Positions 1-5,167 of a stretch of 5,167 nucleotides of DNA are shown here, piece after piece. This DNA is from Lentisphaeria bacterium (GTDB taxonomy: Bacteria; Verrucomicrobiota; Lentisphaeria; Victivallales; GWF2-50-93): positions 1 through 5,167 of the forward strand of contig JAGVIF010000215.1 of the NCBI GenBank assembly GCA_020056205.1, given 5' to 3'. Below the pieces are notes generated by a model. The model was given only the letters and a program-made list of their open reading frames with translations, did no database searches and was not told the origin of the DNA. The position numbers were made by a program, and so were the translations under genes. Every line of letters starts with the position of its first letter. Position 1 is the first letter of the stretch.

Positions 1-483
1 GGCGGCTCTGCATAGTTCAAGTATCAGTTCGGTCGCGCTGCCTGAAATATTTTTTTCAGGCGCTGAAACTAATGTTGCCCTTATGTTTAAATAATTGAAC
101 ACAGCCCTTATGAAGGCGGTATTGTATTCTGCAAGCATTCTCCGCTCTTTCATAAGCAGGCTTTCCATTATCGGGAAGAATTCGTTGTAGAAAGGCGCTT
201 TGCGATAGTTCAATTCAAGCGTTCGGATATGCGAACTCCTCCAATCTTTGGAGTTGTCTATTTCGGCGTCCTTTATCAACTGCCGATATCTGCCGGAATT
301 TTTCACAGGAATGCATATCCATTTTGCGGAGCCGTCGGAAAACTTGATTTTGTTTCTGTTGTGATACTCTTTTTTTACGTATTGAACGTTGTCAACAATG
401 ACAAATTCGTCCACATACATGGCTTTTGCGAAAAAGCCTCCGTACGGATAAAGATTAGGCTGGTGGCCAGCGACGCATTTCAT
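1..483 (-). CDS. WbqC-like family protein, 3' end beyond the window
   Basis: Reading leftward from ATG at 483, the frame is open through base 1, giving 161 residues of a protein whose family usually runs to about 230. The start carries the WbqC-family signature GHQPNLYPYGGFF (residues 6-18). Next come an Asp-rich strand (VDEFVIVDNVQY, 24-35), an NRNKIK motif (42-47), KWICIPVK (54-61) and DWRSSHIRTLELNYRKAPFY (80-99), all in the family's usual order. WbqC-like proteins recur in O-antigen and other glycan clusters; their biochemical activity is not established to my knowledge. The start lies inside the last codons of the aminotransferase gene (29-base overlap), with GAGG on the minus strand at 497-494 and AAGG directly before the ATG, so translation is probably coupled. 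Family assignment is firm; the role in making a modified sugar is inferred from context. Confidence 0.88.
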   Translation of the reverse strand, partial: MKCVAGHQPNLYPYGGFFAKAMYVDEFVIVDNVQYVKKEYHNRNKIKFSDGSAKWICIPVKNSGRYRQLIKDAEIDNSKDWRSSHIRTLELNYRKAPFYNEFFPIMESLLMKERRMLAEYNTAFIRAVFNYLNIRATLVSAPEKNISGSATELILELCRAA

Positions 484-1495
484 CCTTGTTTTTCCTCAAA
501 AAATCGGTTATTCTGCGAACATCATCGTCCTTCATCGAGGGATATATCGGAACGGAAACAAGATTTTCGTCAGCCCATTTTGCGTTGGGATAATTTTTCC
601 CGGACATTTTCAAGAGTTTAAAGACCGGCTTGTACACCGGTTTTTTTGCTTCAATTCCGTTTTTCCCAAACGTTTGAATCAGGGATTCGGCATTATTCTT
701 GATCGGAACAACATTGAATCTGAAGAACATTTCGTTTTTAGGGAGGACTGTTTTTTTCCCGAGCGCCTCAATGTAAGTTGCCGCTATTTTTCTTCTCCTT
801 CGCAGAAGAAATTTTATTTTCCTTAACTGACTCAATCCCAATGCGGCGTTCAAATCGGACATCATGAAATGAAGATGAGGAATCCATTCTTCAACCTTGT
901 CATGAACTAAGATATTCATCGCTGTTTTGAAAAGCCGTTCATCATCTCCGGCTAAAACTCCGCCGTGTCCGGCCGCTATTATTTTAGTTCCGTAAAAAGA
1001 CGAAAGAGAAAGTTTTCCCATGCTTCCGGCTTTTACTCCTTCGCCGGATATTCCGAGACACTGGGCGCAGTCCTCGATCAAATTCTCATGATTGATCCTG
1101 AAAAGCGGCGCGGCAACTCCAAAAAGATGCGCGGCGATGACAGCGTCGCAATCGGCGCGATTCGCAAAATCTACGTCCATCGCGAGCGTTTCTCTCGAAA
1201 TATCAACAAGAACGGGACGCAGATTCAGGATTGCTATCGCATCAAGAATGGCCCCGCAAGTATATGCGGGGATTGCGATTTTCGCGGATTTTTTCAGATT
1301 AAGAATTTTAAGAGCCAGAACGATTGAGTCTGTCCCGCTTTGAAGCGGAATCGCCCATTTTCTTCCCAACAATGACGCAAGCCGATGTCCAAATGTTTTT
1401 ACGATTTTTCCGCTCGTAACGTGGCCTCTCTTCAAGACGGCGAGCAGAGCTTTCTCGTCGGAGCCGTCAAAATAAGGGTTTGAGTGATTTATCAT
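455..1495 (-). CDS. DegT/DnrJ/EryC1/StrS-family PLP-dependent sugar aminotransferase
   Basis: Predicted fold-type I PLP enzyme that transfers an amino group, typically from glutamate, to a nucleotide-linked keto-sugar. The exact sugar cannot be told. Numbering from ATG 1495 (346 residues), the phosphate-binding SGT is at 53-55, the IPAYTCGA segment at 75-82, AAHLFG at 121-126, and EDCAQ at 141-145, whose Asp142 should contact the pyridine nitrogen. The motif SSFYGTKIIAAGHGG at 165-179 holds Lys171, the expected Schiff-base lysine. SDLNAALGLSQL (213-224) matches the family's substrate-side motif. I prefer ATG 1495 because MINHSNPYFDG is where family members usually begin. An in-frame ATG at 1534 would add 13 residues (MIARFKNLKFELF) with no homology role, and neither start has a clear Shine-Dalgarno site. 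Length is slightly short for the family (about 360-400). The gene overlaps the WbqC-like gene downstream. Its isoleucine codons favour ATC/ATT, unlike its neighbours, which favour ATA. Confidence 0.92.
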   Translation of the reverse strand: MINHSNPYFDGSDEKALLAVLKRGHVTSGKIVKTFGHRLASLLGRKWAIPLQSGTDSIVLALKILNLKKSAKIAIPAYTCGAILDAIAILNLRPVLVDISRETLAMDVDFANRADCDAVIAAHLFGVAAPLFRINHENLIEDCAQCLGISGEGVKAGSMGKLSLSSFYGTKIIAAGHGGVLAGDDERLFKTAMNILVHDKVEEWIPHLHFMMSDLNAALGLSQLRKIKFLLRRRRKIAATYIEALGKKTVLPKNEMFFRFNVVPIKNNAESLIQTFGKNGIEAKKPVYKPVFKLLKMSGKNYPNAKWADENLVSVPIYPSMKDDDVRRITDFLRKNKDEMRRWPPA

Positions 1496-1543
1496 AAATA
1501 ATTCAAATTTTAGATTTTTAAATCGCGCAATCATCCAATTATC

Positions 1544-1583
1544 GACACTCTGACACTTTGATACTCTGACACATTGACACTCT
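1544..1583. repeat. Five tandem degenerate octamers, consensus GACACTCT
   Basis: Five 8-base units abut exactly: GACACTCT (1544-1551), GACACTTT (1552-1559), GATACTCT (1560-1567), GACACATT (1568-1575) and GACACTCT (1576-1583). Units 1 and 5 are identical and the others differ by one or two bases. The period of 8 argues against coding. It is the first section of a longer repeat mosaic that continues to about 1686. Confidence 0.85.
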
Positions 1584-1584
1584 C

Positions 1585-1686
1585 AATCTTTCGAACTTTC
1601 GCATTCCCAAACTTTCGATTTCCATTAACCAATAACTAATAACCGATAACTATTATTGGATATTCCGTGTTGGATATTGGATATTC
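1585..1686. repeat. Mosaic of short degenerate repeats (CTTTCG, heptamer RATAACY, TTGGATATT)
   Basis: Three further sub-arrays follow the octamers. ACTTTCG-type units occur at 1585-1593 (AATCTTTCG), 1594-1601 (AACTTTCG) and 1609-1617 (AAACTTTCG). Then come four abutting heptamers: ATTAACC (1624-1630), AATAACT (1631-1637), AATAACC (1638-1644) and GATAACT (1645-1651). Last are three TTGGATATT units at 1656-1664, 1670-1678 and 1677-1685, the last two sharing TT. Unit length stays at 7-9 bases while the motif changes. This suggests repeated local slippage or a spreading simple-sequence family rather than protein-binding iterons of one kind. Confidence 0.75.
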
Positions 1687-1697
1687 ATAATTTTTTC

Positions 1698-1727
1698 TTG
1701 ATTTTTTCAATTCCAGCTGTATACAAT
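1698..1727 (+). promoter_or_regulatory. Candidate sigma-70-like promoter for the tyrosine-kinase operon
   Basis: A -35-like TTGATT (1698-1703) and a -10-like TACAAT (1722-1727) are separated by 18 bases, each close to the sigma-70 consensus. Transcription would begin near 1734, giving a leader of about 54 bases before ATG 1788. It is the best match in the divergent spacer, but AT-rich sequence produces such matches by chance. Confidence 0.45.
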
Positions 1728-1771
1728 ATAGCATGTCTGTTGACCAATGCGGCATTTTTTGAAAAAACATC

Positions 1772-1778
1772 AAGAGGA
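1772..1778 (+). promoter_or_regulatory. Ribosome binding site of the tyrosine-kinase gene
   Basis: AAGAGGA ends nine bases before ATG 1788, a good Shine-Dalgarno match at a normal distance. It fixes the start of the downstream gene. Confidence 0.75.
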
Positions 1779-1787
1779 CTTTGTTGA

Positions 1788-3860
1788 ATGCTAAATGAAA
1801 CTAATAATGATTTTGACGGCAAGATTCTAAACCTCGACCTTGCTGATTACTGGCTTGTCATCCAAAAAAGATTCGTCGGCATTTTGCTTGTATTCGCCCT
1901 TGTTCTCGTAATCTCGATTTACTTGACCGTGAGCCAGGAAAAGGTCTACGAAGCGGCAAGCAAGATAAAGATTGCGGCGAGACAGCCGATGGCCACTATA
2001 GAGGGAGCTCAGATCGTCTGGTATGGAGGCGGAGGGGCTGCGAGCATTCAGTCCGAAATCGAATTGATTTCAAACAAAGACGCCATATCCGATACGGTAT
2101 ATGAAATATTGGAAGAGCGGACGCGAAGCAAGCGTTTTGAGGAAAATTCAAAATACTTTACGGAAGACGAAGTTACGTACATGGAAAAACTGCGTTTTTC
2201 GAGCGAAGAGGAAATCCATATCTCCGGGCTTAACGGCTCGGCGATAAAGGCGAAGTTGAAAATAGATCCGATTGTCTCAAGCGACATAGTCTTAATTAGA
2301 GCCAGCGATAAGCACGAGGCCGTGGCGGAGGCGCTGGCGAACTTGTTTGCCATGGTGTATAAGGCTGATTTTTGGAAAAGCAAAACCCTTGACGCGGAAG
2401 AAACCAAGATATTCATAGAGGAACAATTGAACAACATCAAGCTCGAATTGGAAAACAACAAAAAGGAATTGGAAAAGACTTCCGAAGAGAATGTTTTTCT
2501 CGGCAATCCTGAAGTGTATAAGGACGAGCTTTCAAAACTTAAAATAGAGCAGAAACGTCTTTCAGAGGTTTATCAACCTGCGCATCCGAGAATGGAAAAA
2601 CAAAAGAAGCTTATCGCGTCGGTAGAGTCGGAGCTTGCAAAGGTCCCGCGATCCAAGCAAGGATATGACGACAGGCTGGCGGAATGGGAGCTTAAACAGG
2701 ATTTGCGCAAGACGCTCGGAGAATACTATTTGAAAGCCGAAATAGACTACAAGGCGAAAAAGGAGAAAACTAAAGACGAAATACAAATAATATCAAGGGC
2801 CGCGCCCGGTTCCGCCGTGAAAATAAAACCGCAGGAAGCGGTGACTATCGCCGCAGGGTGCATTCTGGGAATAATAATAGCCTTTGTATACGCCTTTGTG
2901 TGGGAGGGACTTGACACATCCATAGGCAAGATAGAAGATGTTGAGAAAATAACGAAACTTCCGGTCATAGCGCACATCCCGATGATAGGGGGCGACGGCC
3001 GAGAGCGCTCTTTTCTGGGTCCTCTTAAAATTTTATACAGATATACTTCCTCCCTCTTTGGCGGAAAAGACGATGCCGAGCCGATAAATATCTATCAAAA
3101 AACTCTTTTCAACTTCGGCCAACTCTCAATAGAGTCCGAATCATACAGGACGCTGAGAAACAATTTGCAATTTGCCATGGGAACTCACAAGGATAACGGG
3201 AACGTGATCTCCATAACCAGCACAAGCCCGAGGGAGGGTAAGACTCTTACTTCAACCAATCTTGCGATAGCGATGGCTCAACTCGGCAAGAGCACGCTTC
3301 TTCTTGAAGGCGACATGAGAAGACCAAAGATAAGCGAAATATTCAAGCTTCACGATATGAAGGGGTTGAGCGATGTTCTGATAGGCACGGTTTCCGCAGA
3401 GAGCGCGATCTGCACAAGCGCGGATTTACTCATGAGCGGGATAGACTGGGACAAATTTGTCGGAACGAGCGGGATAGACAACCTGCACGTTTTGCCGGCC
3501 GGAACCATCCCTCCAAATCCGAGCGAATTACTGTTGTCGAACGATTTTAGACAGCTCATAGAAAGCGTAAGGACAAAATATGATTTTGTAATTATTGATA
3601 CCCCGCCGACTTTGCCCGTGTCGGACGCAGGCATAATAGGAACGGTTTCGGACGGGACTGTGCTTATCTATCAGTCTGACAAGACATCGAGACACCTGCT
3701 GTTGAGAGCAATAAAAATGCTTCTCAAAAACAAGGTTAAAATATTTGGCATAGTGATAAACCAGCTTGAATATGATGTGGTGATAAAATCAAGCCGCTAT
3801 GGTTATGAATATTATTCCAAGTCATCCGCGTCCGAAGGCGGAAAAACTAGAGCCCTGTAA
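1788..3860 (+). CDS. Polysaccharide co-polymerase / BY-type tyrosine autokinase (Wzc-like)
   Basis: A 690-residue inner-membrane protein expected to control polymer length and export of a surface polysaccharide through cycles of tyrosine autophosphorylation. A cytoplasmic N-terminus is followed by membrane segment 1 (about 28-48) and a Wzz-type periplasmic domain. A probable coiled coil (about 200-335) contains the HP motif (QPAHPRMEKQKKLI, 263-276). A Pro-containing stretch (340-348) then leads to membrane segment 2 (about 352-373). The kinase domain has ESYRTLRNN (451-459, oligomerisation ExxRxxR motif) and Walker A TSPREGKT (479-486, Lys485). Walker A' is LLLEGDMRRP (504-513, Glu replacing the usual first Asp), and Walker B is VIIDTPP (601-607, Asp604). 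The tail has a tyrosine cluster at 671, 673, 675 and 676, the likely autophosphorylation sites. Length matches Wzc (about 720). The last codons and the stop lie inside a 34-bp palindrome. No separate phosphatase or outer-membrane Wza is seen in the window. Confidence 0.95.
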   Translation: MLNETNNDFDGKILNLDLADYWLVIQKRFVGILLVFALVLVISIYLTVSQEKVYEAASKIKIAARQPMATIEGAQIVWYGGGGAASIQSEIELISNKDAISDTVYEILEERTRSKRFEENSKYFTEDEVTYMEKLRFSSEEEIHISGLNGSAIKAKLKIDPIVSSDIVLIRASDKHEAVAEALANLFAMVYKADFWKSKTLDAEETKIFIEEQLNNIKLELENNKKELEKTSEENVFLGNPEVYKDELSKLKIEQKRLSEVYQPAHPRMEKQKKLIASVESELAKVPRSKQGYDDRLAEWELKQDLRKTLGEYYLKAEIDYKAKKEKTKDEIQIISRAAPGSAVKIKPQEAVTIAAGCILGIIIAFVYAFVWEGLDTSIGKIEDVEKITKLPVIAHIPMIGGDGRERSFLGPLKILYRYTSSLFGGKDDAEPINIYQKTLFNFGQLSIESESYRTLRNNLQFAMGTHKDNGNVISITSTSPREGKTLTSTNLAIAMAQLGKSTLLLEGDMRRPKISEIFKLHDMKGLSDVLIGTVSAESAICTSADLLMSGIDWDKFVGTSGIDNLHVLPAGTIPPNPSELLLSNDFRQLIESVRTKYDFVIIDTPPTLPVSDAGIIGTVSDGTVLIYQSDKTSRHLLLRAIKMLLKNKVKIFGIVINQLEYDVVIKSSRYGYEYYSKSSASEGGKTRAL
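3434..3479 (+). repeat. 13-bp direct repeat, 33 bases apart, inside the kinase domain
   Basis: GAGCGGGATAGAC occurs at 3434-3446 and again at 3467-3479. The spacing of exactly 33 bases keeps the frame and gives SGID twice (residues 550-553 and 561-564). It lies in a loop between Walker A' and the LPAG segment that looks longer than usual for BY-kinases. Confidence 0.7.
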
Positions 3861-3885
3861 CTCAAATATATTTGAGTTACAGGGC
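3852..3885. repeat. Perfect 34-bp palindrome over the tyrosine-kinase stop codon
   Basis: The left arm GCCCTGTAACTCAAATA pairs with its exact complement through base 3885. As RNA this is a 15-bp stem with a UAUA loop (3867-3870). A further TAG/CTA pairing (3848-3850 with 3887-3889) extends it across one A/G mismatch. The stop TAA (3858-3860) and the last two codons are in the left arm. No T-run follows on the plus strand (the next bases are GCTACGACGG), so it is not a standard intrinsic terminator. It could be a transcript-end or processing hairpin between operon genes, a mobile palindromic repeat that supplied the gene's final codons, or a dimeric operator. Confidence 0.9.
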
Positions 3886-3912
3886 GCTACGACGGCATAA
3901 ATAAAAAATATT

Positions 3913-3916
3913 GAGG
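3913..3916 (+). promoter_or_regulatory. Ribosome binding site of the response-regulator gene
   Basis: GAGG (within TTGAGGTAAA) lies nine bases before ATG 3926 and supports that start. No convincing promoter was seen in the 65 bases after the tyrosine-kinase gene, so the gene is probably read from upstream past the palindrome. Confidence 0.7.
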
Positions 3917-3925
3917 TAAAAAACA

Positions 3926-4303
3926 ATGCAAAACAAAGCGCAAATTTTGGTGGTTGACGATGATCCGCAAGTATTTAATCTCTTGTCTTTAGTGATGCAG
4001 AAAAAAGGCTTTTTGTGCGCCTGCGCGTCAACGGGCAAAGAGGCGTTGGCCAAAATAATGGGGTCCAATAGTATAAAACTTGTTCTTCTCGACATAGTTC
4101 TTCCCGATATTGACGGAGACAAACTGCTCGAAAAAATCTATTCCATTTCCCCGTCCCTCAACGTGATAATGATAACAGGCGGCTCTGATCTGGAAATAGC
4201 GAAGAAATGCCTCGAGATGGGGGCAAAAGATTACATAACTAAACCATTCGATTTAGAATATCTCGAAACAAGCGTTATTGCTGATATAGTTCCATTGTTT
4301 TGA
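3926..4303 (+). CDS. Single-domain response regulator (CheY-like receiver)
   Basis: A 125-residue receiver domain with no output domain, expected to be a soluble phosphorylation-controlled switch or phosphate shuttle. All the key receiver residues are present: the acidic pocket Asp12/Asp13 (VVDDDP, 9-14), phospho-acceptor Asp56 (LVLLDIVLPDIDG, 52-64), switch Thr84 (IMITGG, 81-86), and Lys106 in DYITKPF (102-108) with aromatic Tyr103 nearby. It is therefore likely to be phosphorylatable. The domain is full length and ends soon after the last helix. It sits 65 bases after the tyrosine-kinase stop, with the palindrome between them, and its own stop shares one base with the start of the Ser/Thr kinase gene. 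No histidine kinase is encoded in the window, so its phosphodonor is unknown. Its output is presumably by protein contact, and the neighbouring kinase is the obvious candidate partner by inference only. Confidence 0.93.
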   Translation: MQNKAQILVVDDDPQVFNLLSLVMQKKGFLCACASTGKEALAKIMGSNSIKLVLLDIVLPDIDGDKLLEKIYSISPSLNVIMITGGSDLEIAKKCLEMGAKDYITKPFDLEYLETSVIADIVPLF

Positions 4304-5167
4304 TGTCTACCGGAGAAGAAAAAAACAAAGAAATAGGGGGCTATAGGCTTATCAGGCTGATTGGCAGGGGCGGTTTTGGAGAAGTATATGAGGCGGAAGG
4401 AATAGAAAGAACCGACGGGAAAAAGGTCCTGAAATTATTTAGGGAAACGCCGTTCCTTTCCATGCAGAAAATAGAAAATATAATAAACAGCACGGTTGAA
4501 ACATCCAAAACGTGTTCCGGCCTGAAAATGGTGGAGATATTGGATTCCGGCTACGATGGCGGGAGGGCTTTCCTCGTTATGGATTATTACGGCAAAGGTT
4601 CTCTTGACATTTATCTTTCCCTGAGAAAATTAGAAACCGGCTCAAAACTAAAATTGTTAATGACGATGTCCTCAACTCTTGCCGAAATACACAAAAGAGG
4701 GATCGTTCACGGCGATATTAAACCTTCAAATTTTTTAATCGGAGATGATGAGTTGCCGTATATAACAGATTTTTACTACAGCAAGAACAGTTCATCTTCG
4801 TCTCAAGGGTTCCCGCAGGGGACTCCTGAGTATATGTCTCCGGAACAGGCTCTCGGAAAACGCTGCACATTTCTATCCGATATTTACAGCTTTGGCGTTA
4901 TGATGTATGTAGTCTTCACGGGGCAATCTCCGTTCCACGCGTCATCAGGGCTGAATGCTCTTATAAAAGACAAACTGAGAGGACATTTTCCCGAACCAAA
5001 ATCGGTGGTTCAAAAACTTGACCCGGATATAAATCGGATTATACTAAAAGCAATGGCATCAAAAACCGAAGAAAGATTTCGCTCCATGAATGAATTGAGG
5101 GATGAAATAAAGAAAAACATAGAACATTCGCAATCAAAGACTTATGTTATGAGGCTATGGGATAAAA
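4303..5167 (+). CDS. Hanks-type Ser/Thr protein kinase with HGD and DFY motifs, 3' end beyond the window
   Basis: From ATG 4303 (TGATG overlap with the receiver stop), 288 codons are open to the right edge. The kinase domain is essentially complete. The glycine loop is IGRGGFGEVYEA (20-31), the ATP lysine is probably Lys44 (VLKLF, 42-46), and a possible helix-C Glu is Glu66. The hinge is LVMDYY (91-96), and the catalytic loop is VHGDIKPSNFL (135-145, Asp138, Lys140, Asn143). The metal motif is DFY (156-158), the P+1 loop and APE-like segment GTPEYMSPE (173-181), and DIYSFG (193-198) and RFRSMNEL (258-265) complete the core. HGD replaces HRD and DFY replaces DFG. The activation segment is short, with five serines in a row (163-167). 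Catalytic residues are kept, so activity is likely. There is no Shine-Dalgarno site at the start, which points to coupled translation. Whether a membrane or sensor domain follows residue 288 cannot be seen. Confidence 0.92.
   Translation, partial: MSTGEEKNKEIGGYRLIRLIGRGGFGEVYEAEGIERTDGKKVLKLFRETPFLSMQKIENIINSTVETSKTCSGLKMVEILDSGYDGGRAFLVMDYYGKGSLDIYLSLRKLETGSKLKLLMTMSSTLAEIHKRGIVHGDIKPSNFLIGDDELPYITDFYYSKNSSSSSQGFPQGTPEYMSPEQALGKRCTFLSDIYSFGVMMYVVFTGQSPFHASSGLNALIKDKLRGHFPEPKSVVQKLDPDINRIILKAMASKTEERFRSMNELRDEIKKNIEHSQSKTYVMRLWDK

Larger units (their letters stand above)
1496..1787. other. Divergent intergenic region between the aminotransferase and tyrosine-kinase genes
   Basis: This 292-base stretch separates leftward from rightward genes, so it should carry promoters for both. 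From 1544 to about 1686 it is filled with short degenerate tandem repeats (annotated separately). The rightward promoter and ribosome binding site sit in the last 90 bases. For the leftward pair I see no convincing promoter. A minus-strand TTGAAA (rc of 1706-1711) followed by AT-rich sequence near 1685-1690 is only a weak candidate. No gene of meaningful length and no RNA gene was recognised here. A T6-G-A6 inverted repeat at 1755-1767 lies in the presumed rightward leader. Confidence 0.7.

Noticed and set aside
1..10. GGCGGCTCTG at the left edge repeated at 4178-4187
   Set aside because: A 10-base match in two unrelated coding sequences is expected by chance. The flanks do not match, so it is not an attachment site or terminal repeat.
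229..1343. Plus-strand open frames at 229-621, 965-1327 and 1092-1343
   Set aside because: They lie opposite the WbqC-like and aminotransferase genes, whose family motifs are clear. Their translations show no recognisable domain.
1544..1686. Repeat region as a CRISPR array or replication iterons
   Set aside because: Units are only 7-9 bases with no unique spacers, the motif changes along the array, and there are no cas, replication or plasmid genes nearby.
1755..1767. T6-G-A6 inverted repeat in the leader of the tyrosine kinase
   Set aside because: It cannot form a stable hairpin with a one-base loop and pure A-U pairs, and AT-rich leaders often contain such runs.
3852..3885. Palindrome as a rho-independent terminator
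   Set aside because: The stem is strong, but on the plus strand it is followed by GCTACGACGG with no T-run. On the minus strand the short T-run is displaced by several bases and no leftward gene ends there.
2048..4122. Minus-strand open frames at 2048-2506, 2562-2786, 2747-2977, 3350-3634 and 3877-4122
   Set aside because: They are antisense to the tyrosine kinase or the receiver, have low-complexity translations (Ser/Phe/Leu rich) and no family motifs.
4303..5167. The Ser/Thr kinase as a pseudokinase
   Set aside because: Despite HGD and DFY, the ATP lysine (44), catalytic Asp138, Lys140, Asn143 and metal-binding Asp156 are all present, so loss of activity is not supported.

Overview
The window is part of a surface-polysaccharide (O-antigen, capsule or exopolysaccharide) locus from a bacterium with a Gram-negative type of export regulator. 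The sequence is moderately AT-rich by eye. There is no taxonomic marker gene, so I do not name a lineage. The two-membrane-segment tyrosine autokinase with fused Wzz and kinase domains suggests a diderm. The short-period repeats between genes are the kind of sequence I associate with uncultivated candidate phyla, but that is only an impression.

Layout. Two genes read leftward. A DegT/DnrJ/EryC1/StrS-family PLP aminotransferase (455-1495) is followed by a WbqC-like protein that runs off the left edge (1-483), and the two overlap by 29 bases. A roughly 290-base divergent spacer (1496-1787) holds degenerate 7-9 bp tandem repeats, a plausible rightward promoter and a good ribosome binding site. 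Three genes read rightward: a Wzz/BY-kinase polysaccharide tyrosine autokinase (1788-3860), a single-domain response regulator (3926-4303) and a Hanks-type Ser/Thr protein kinase (4303 to the right edge, incomplete). A perfect 34-bp palindrome (3852-3885) covers the stop codon of the tyrosine kinase and lies just before the receiver gene.

How it fits together. The leftward pair probably helps build an amino-sugar component of a surface glycan. The tyrosine autokinase would control chain length or export of that glycan. The receiver and the Ser/Thr kinase share one base (TGATG), so they are probably translationally coupled and work together. Within about 3.4 kb there are therefore three different protein-phosphorylation chemistries (Tyr, Asp, Ser/Thr) in one direction next to glycan genes. 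That clustering is the most interesting aspect of the window, but a functional link between the three is inference. The Ser/Thr kinase also has atypical HGD and DFY motifs in place of HRD and DFG.
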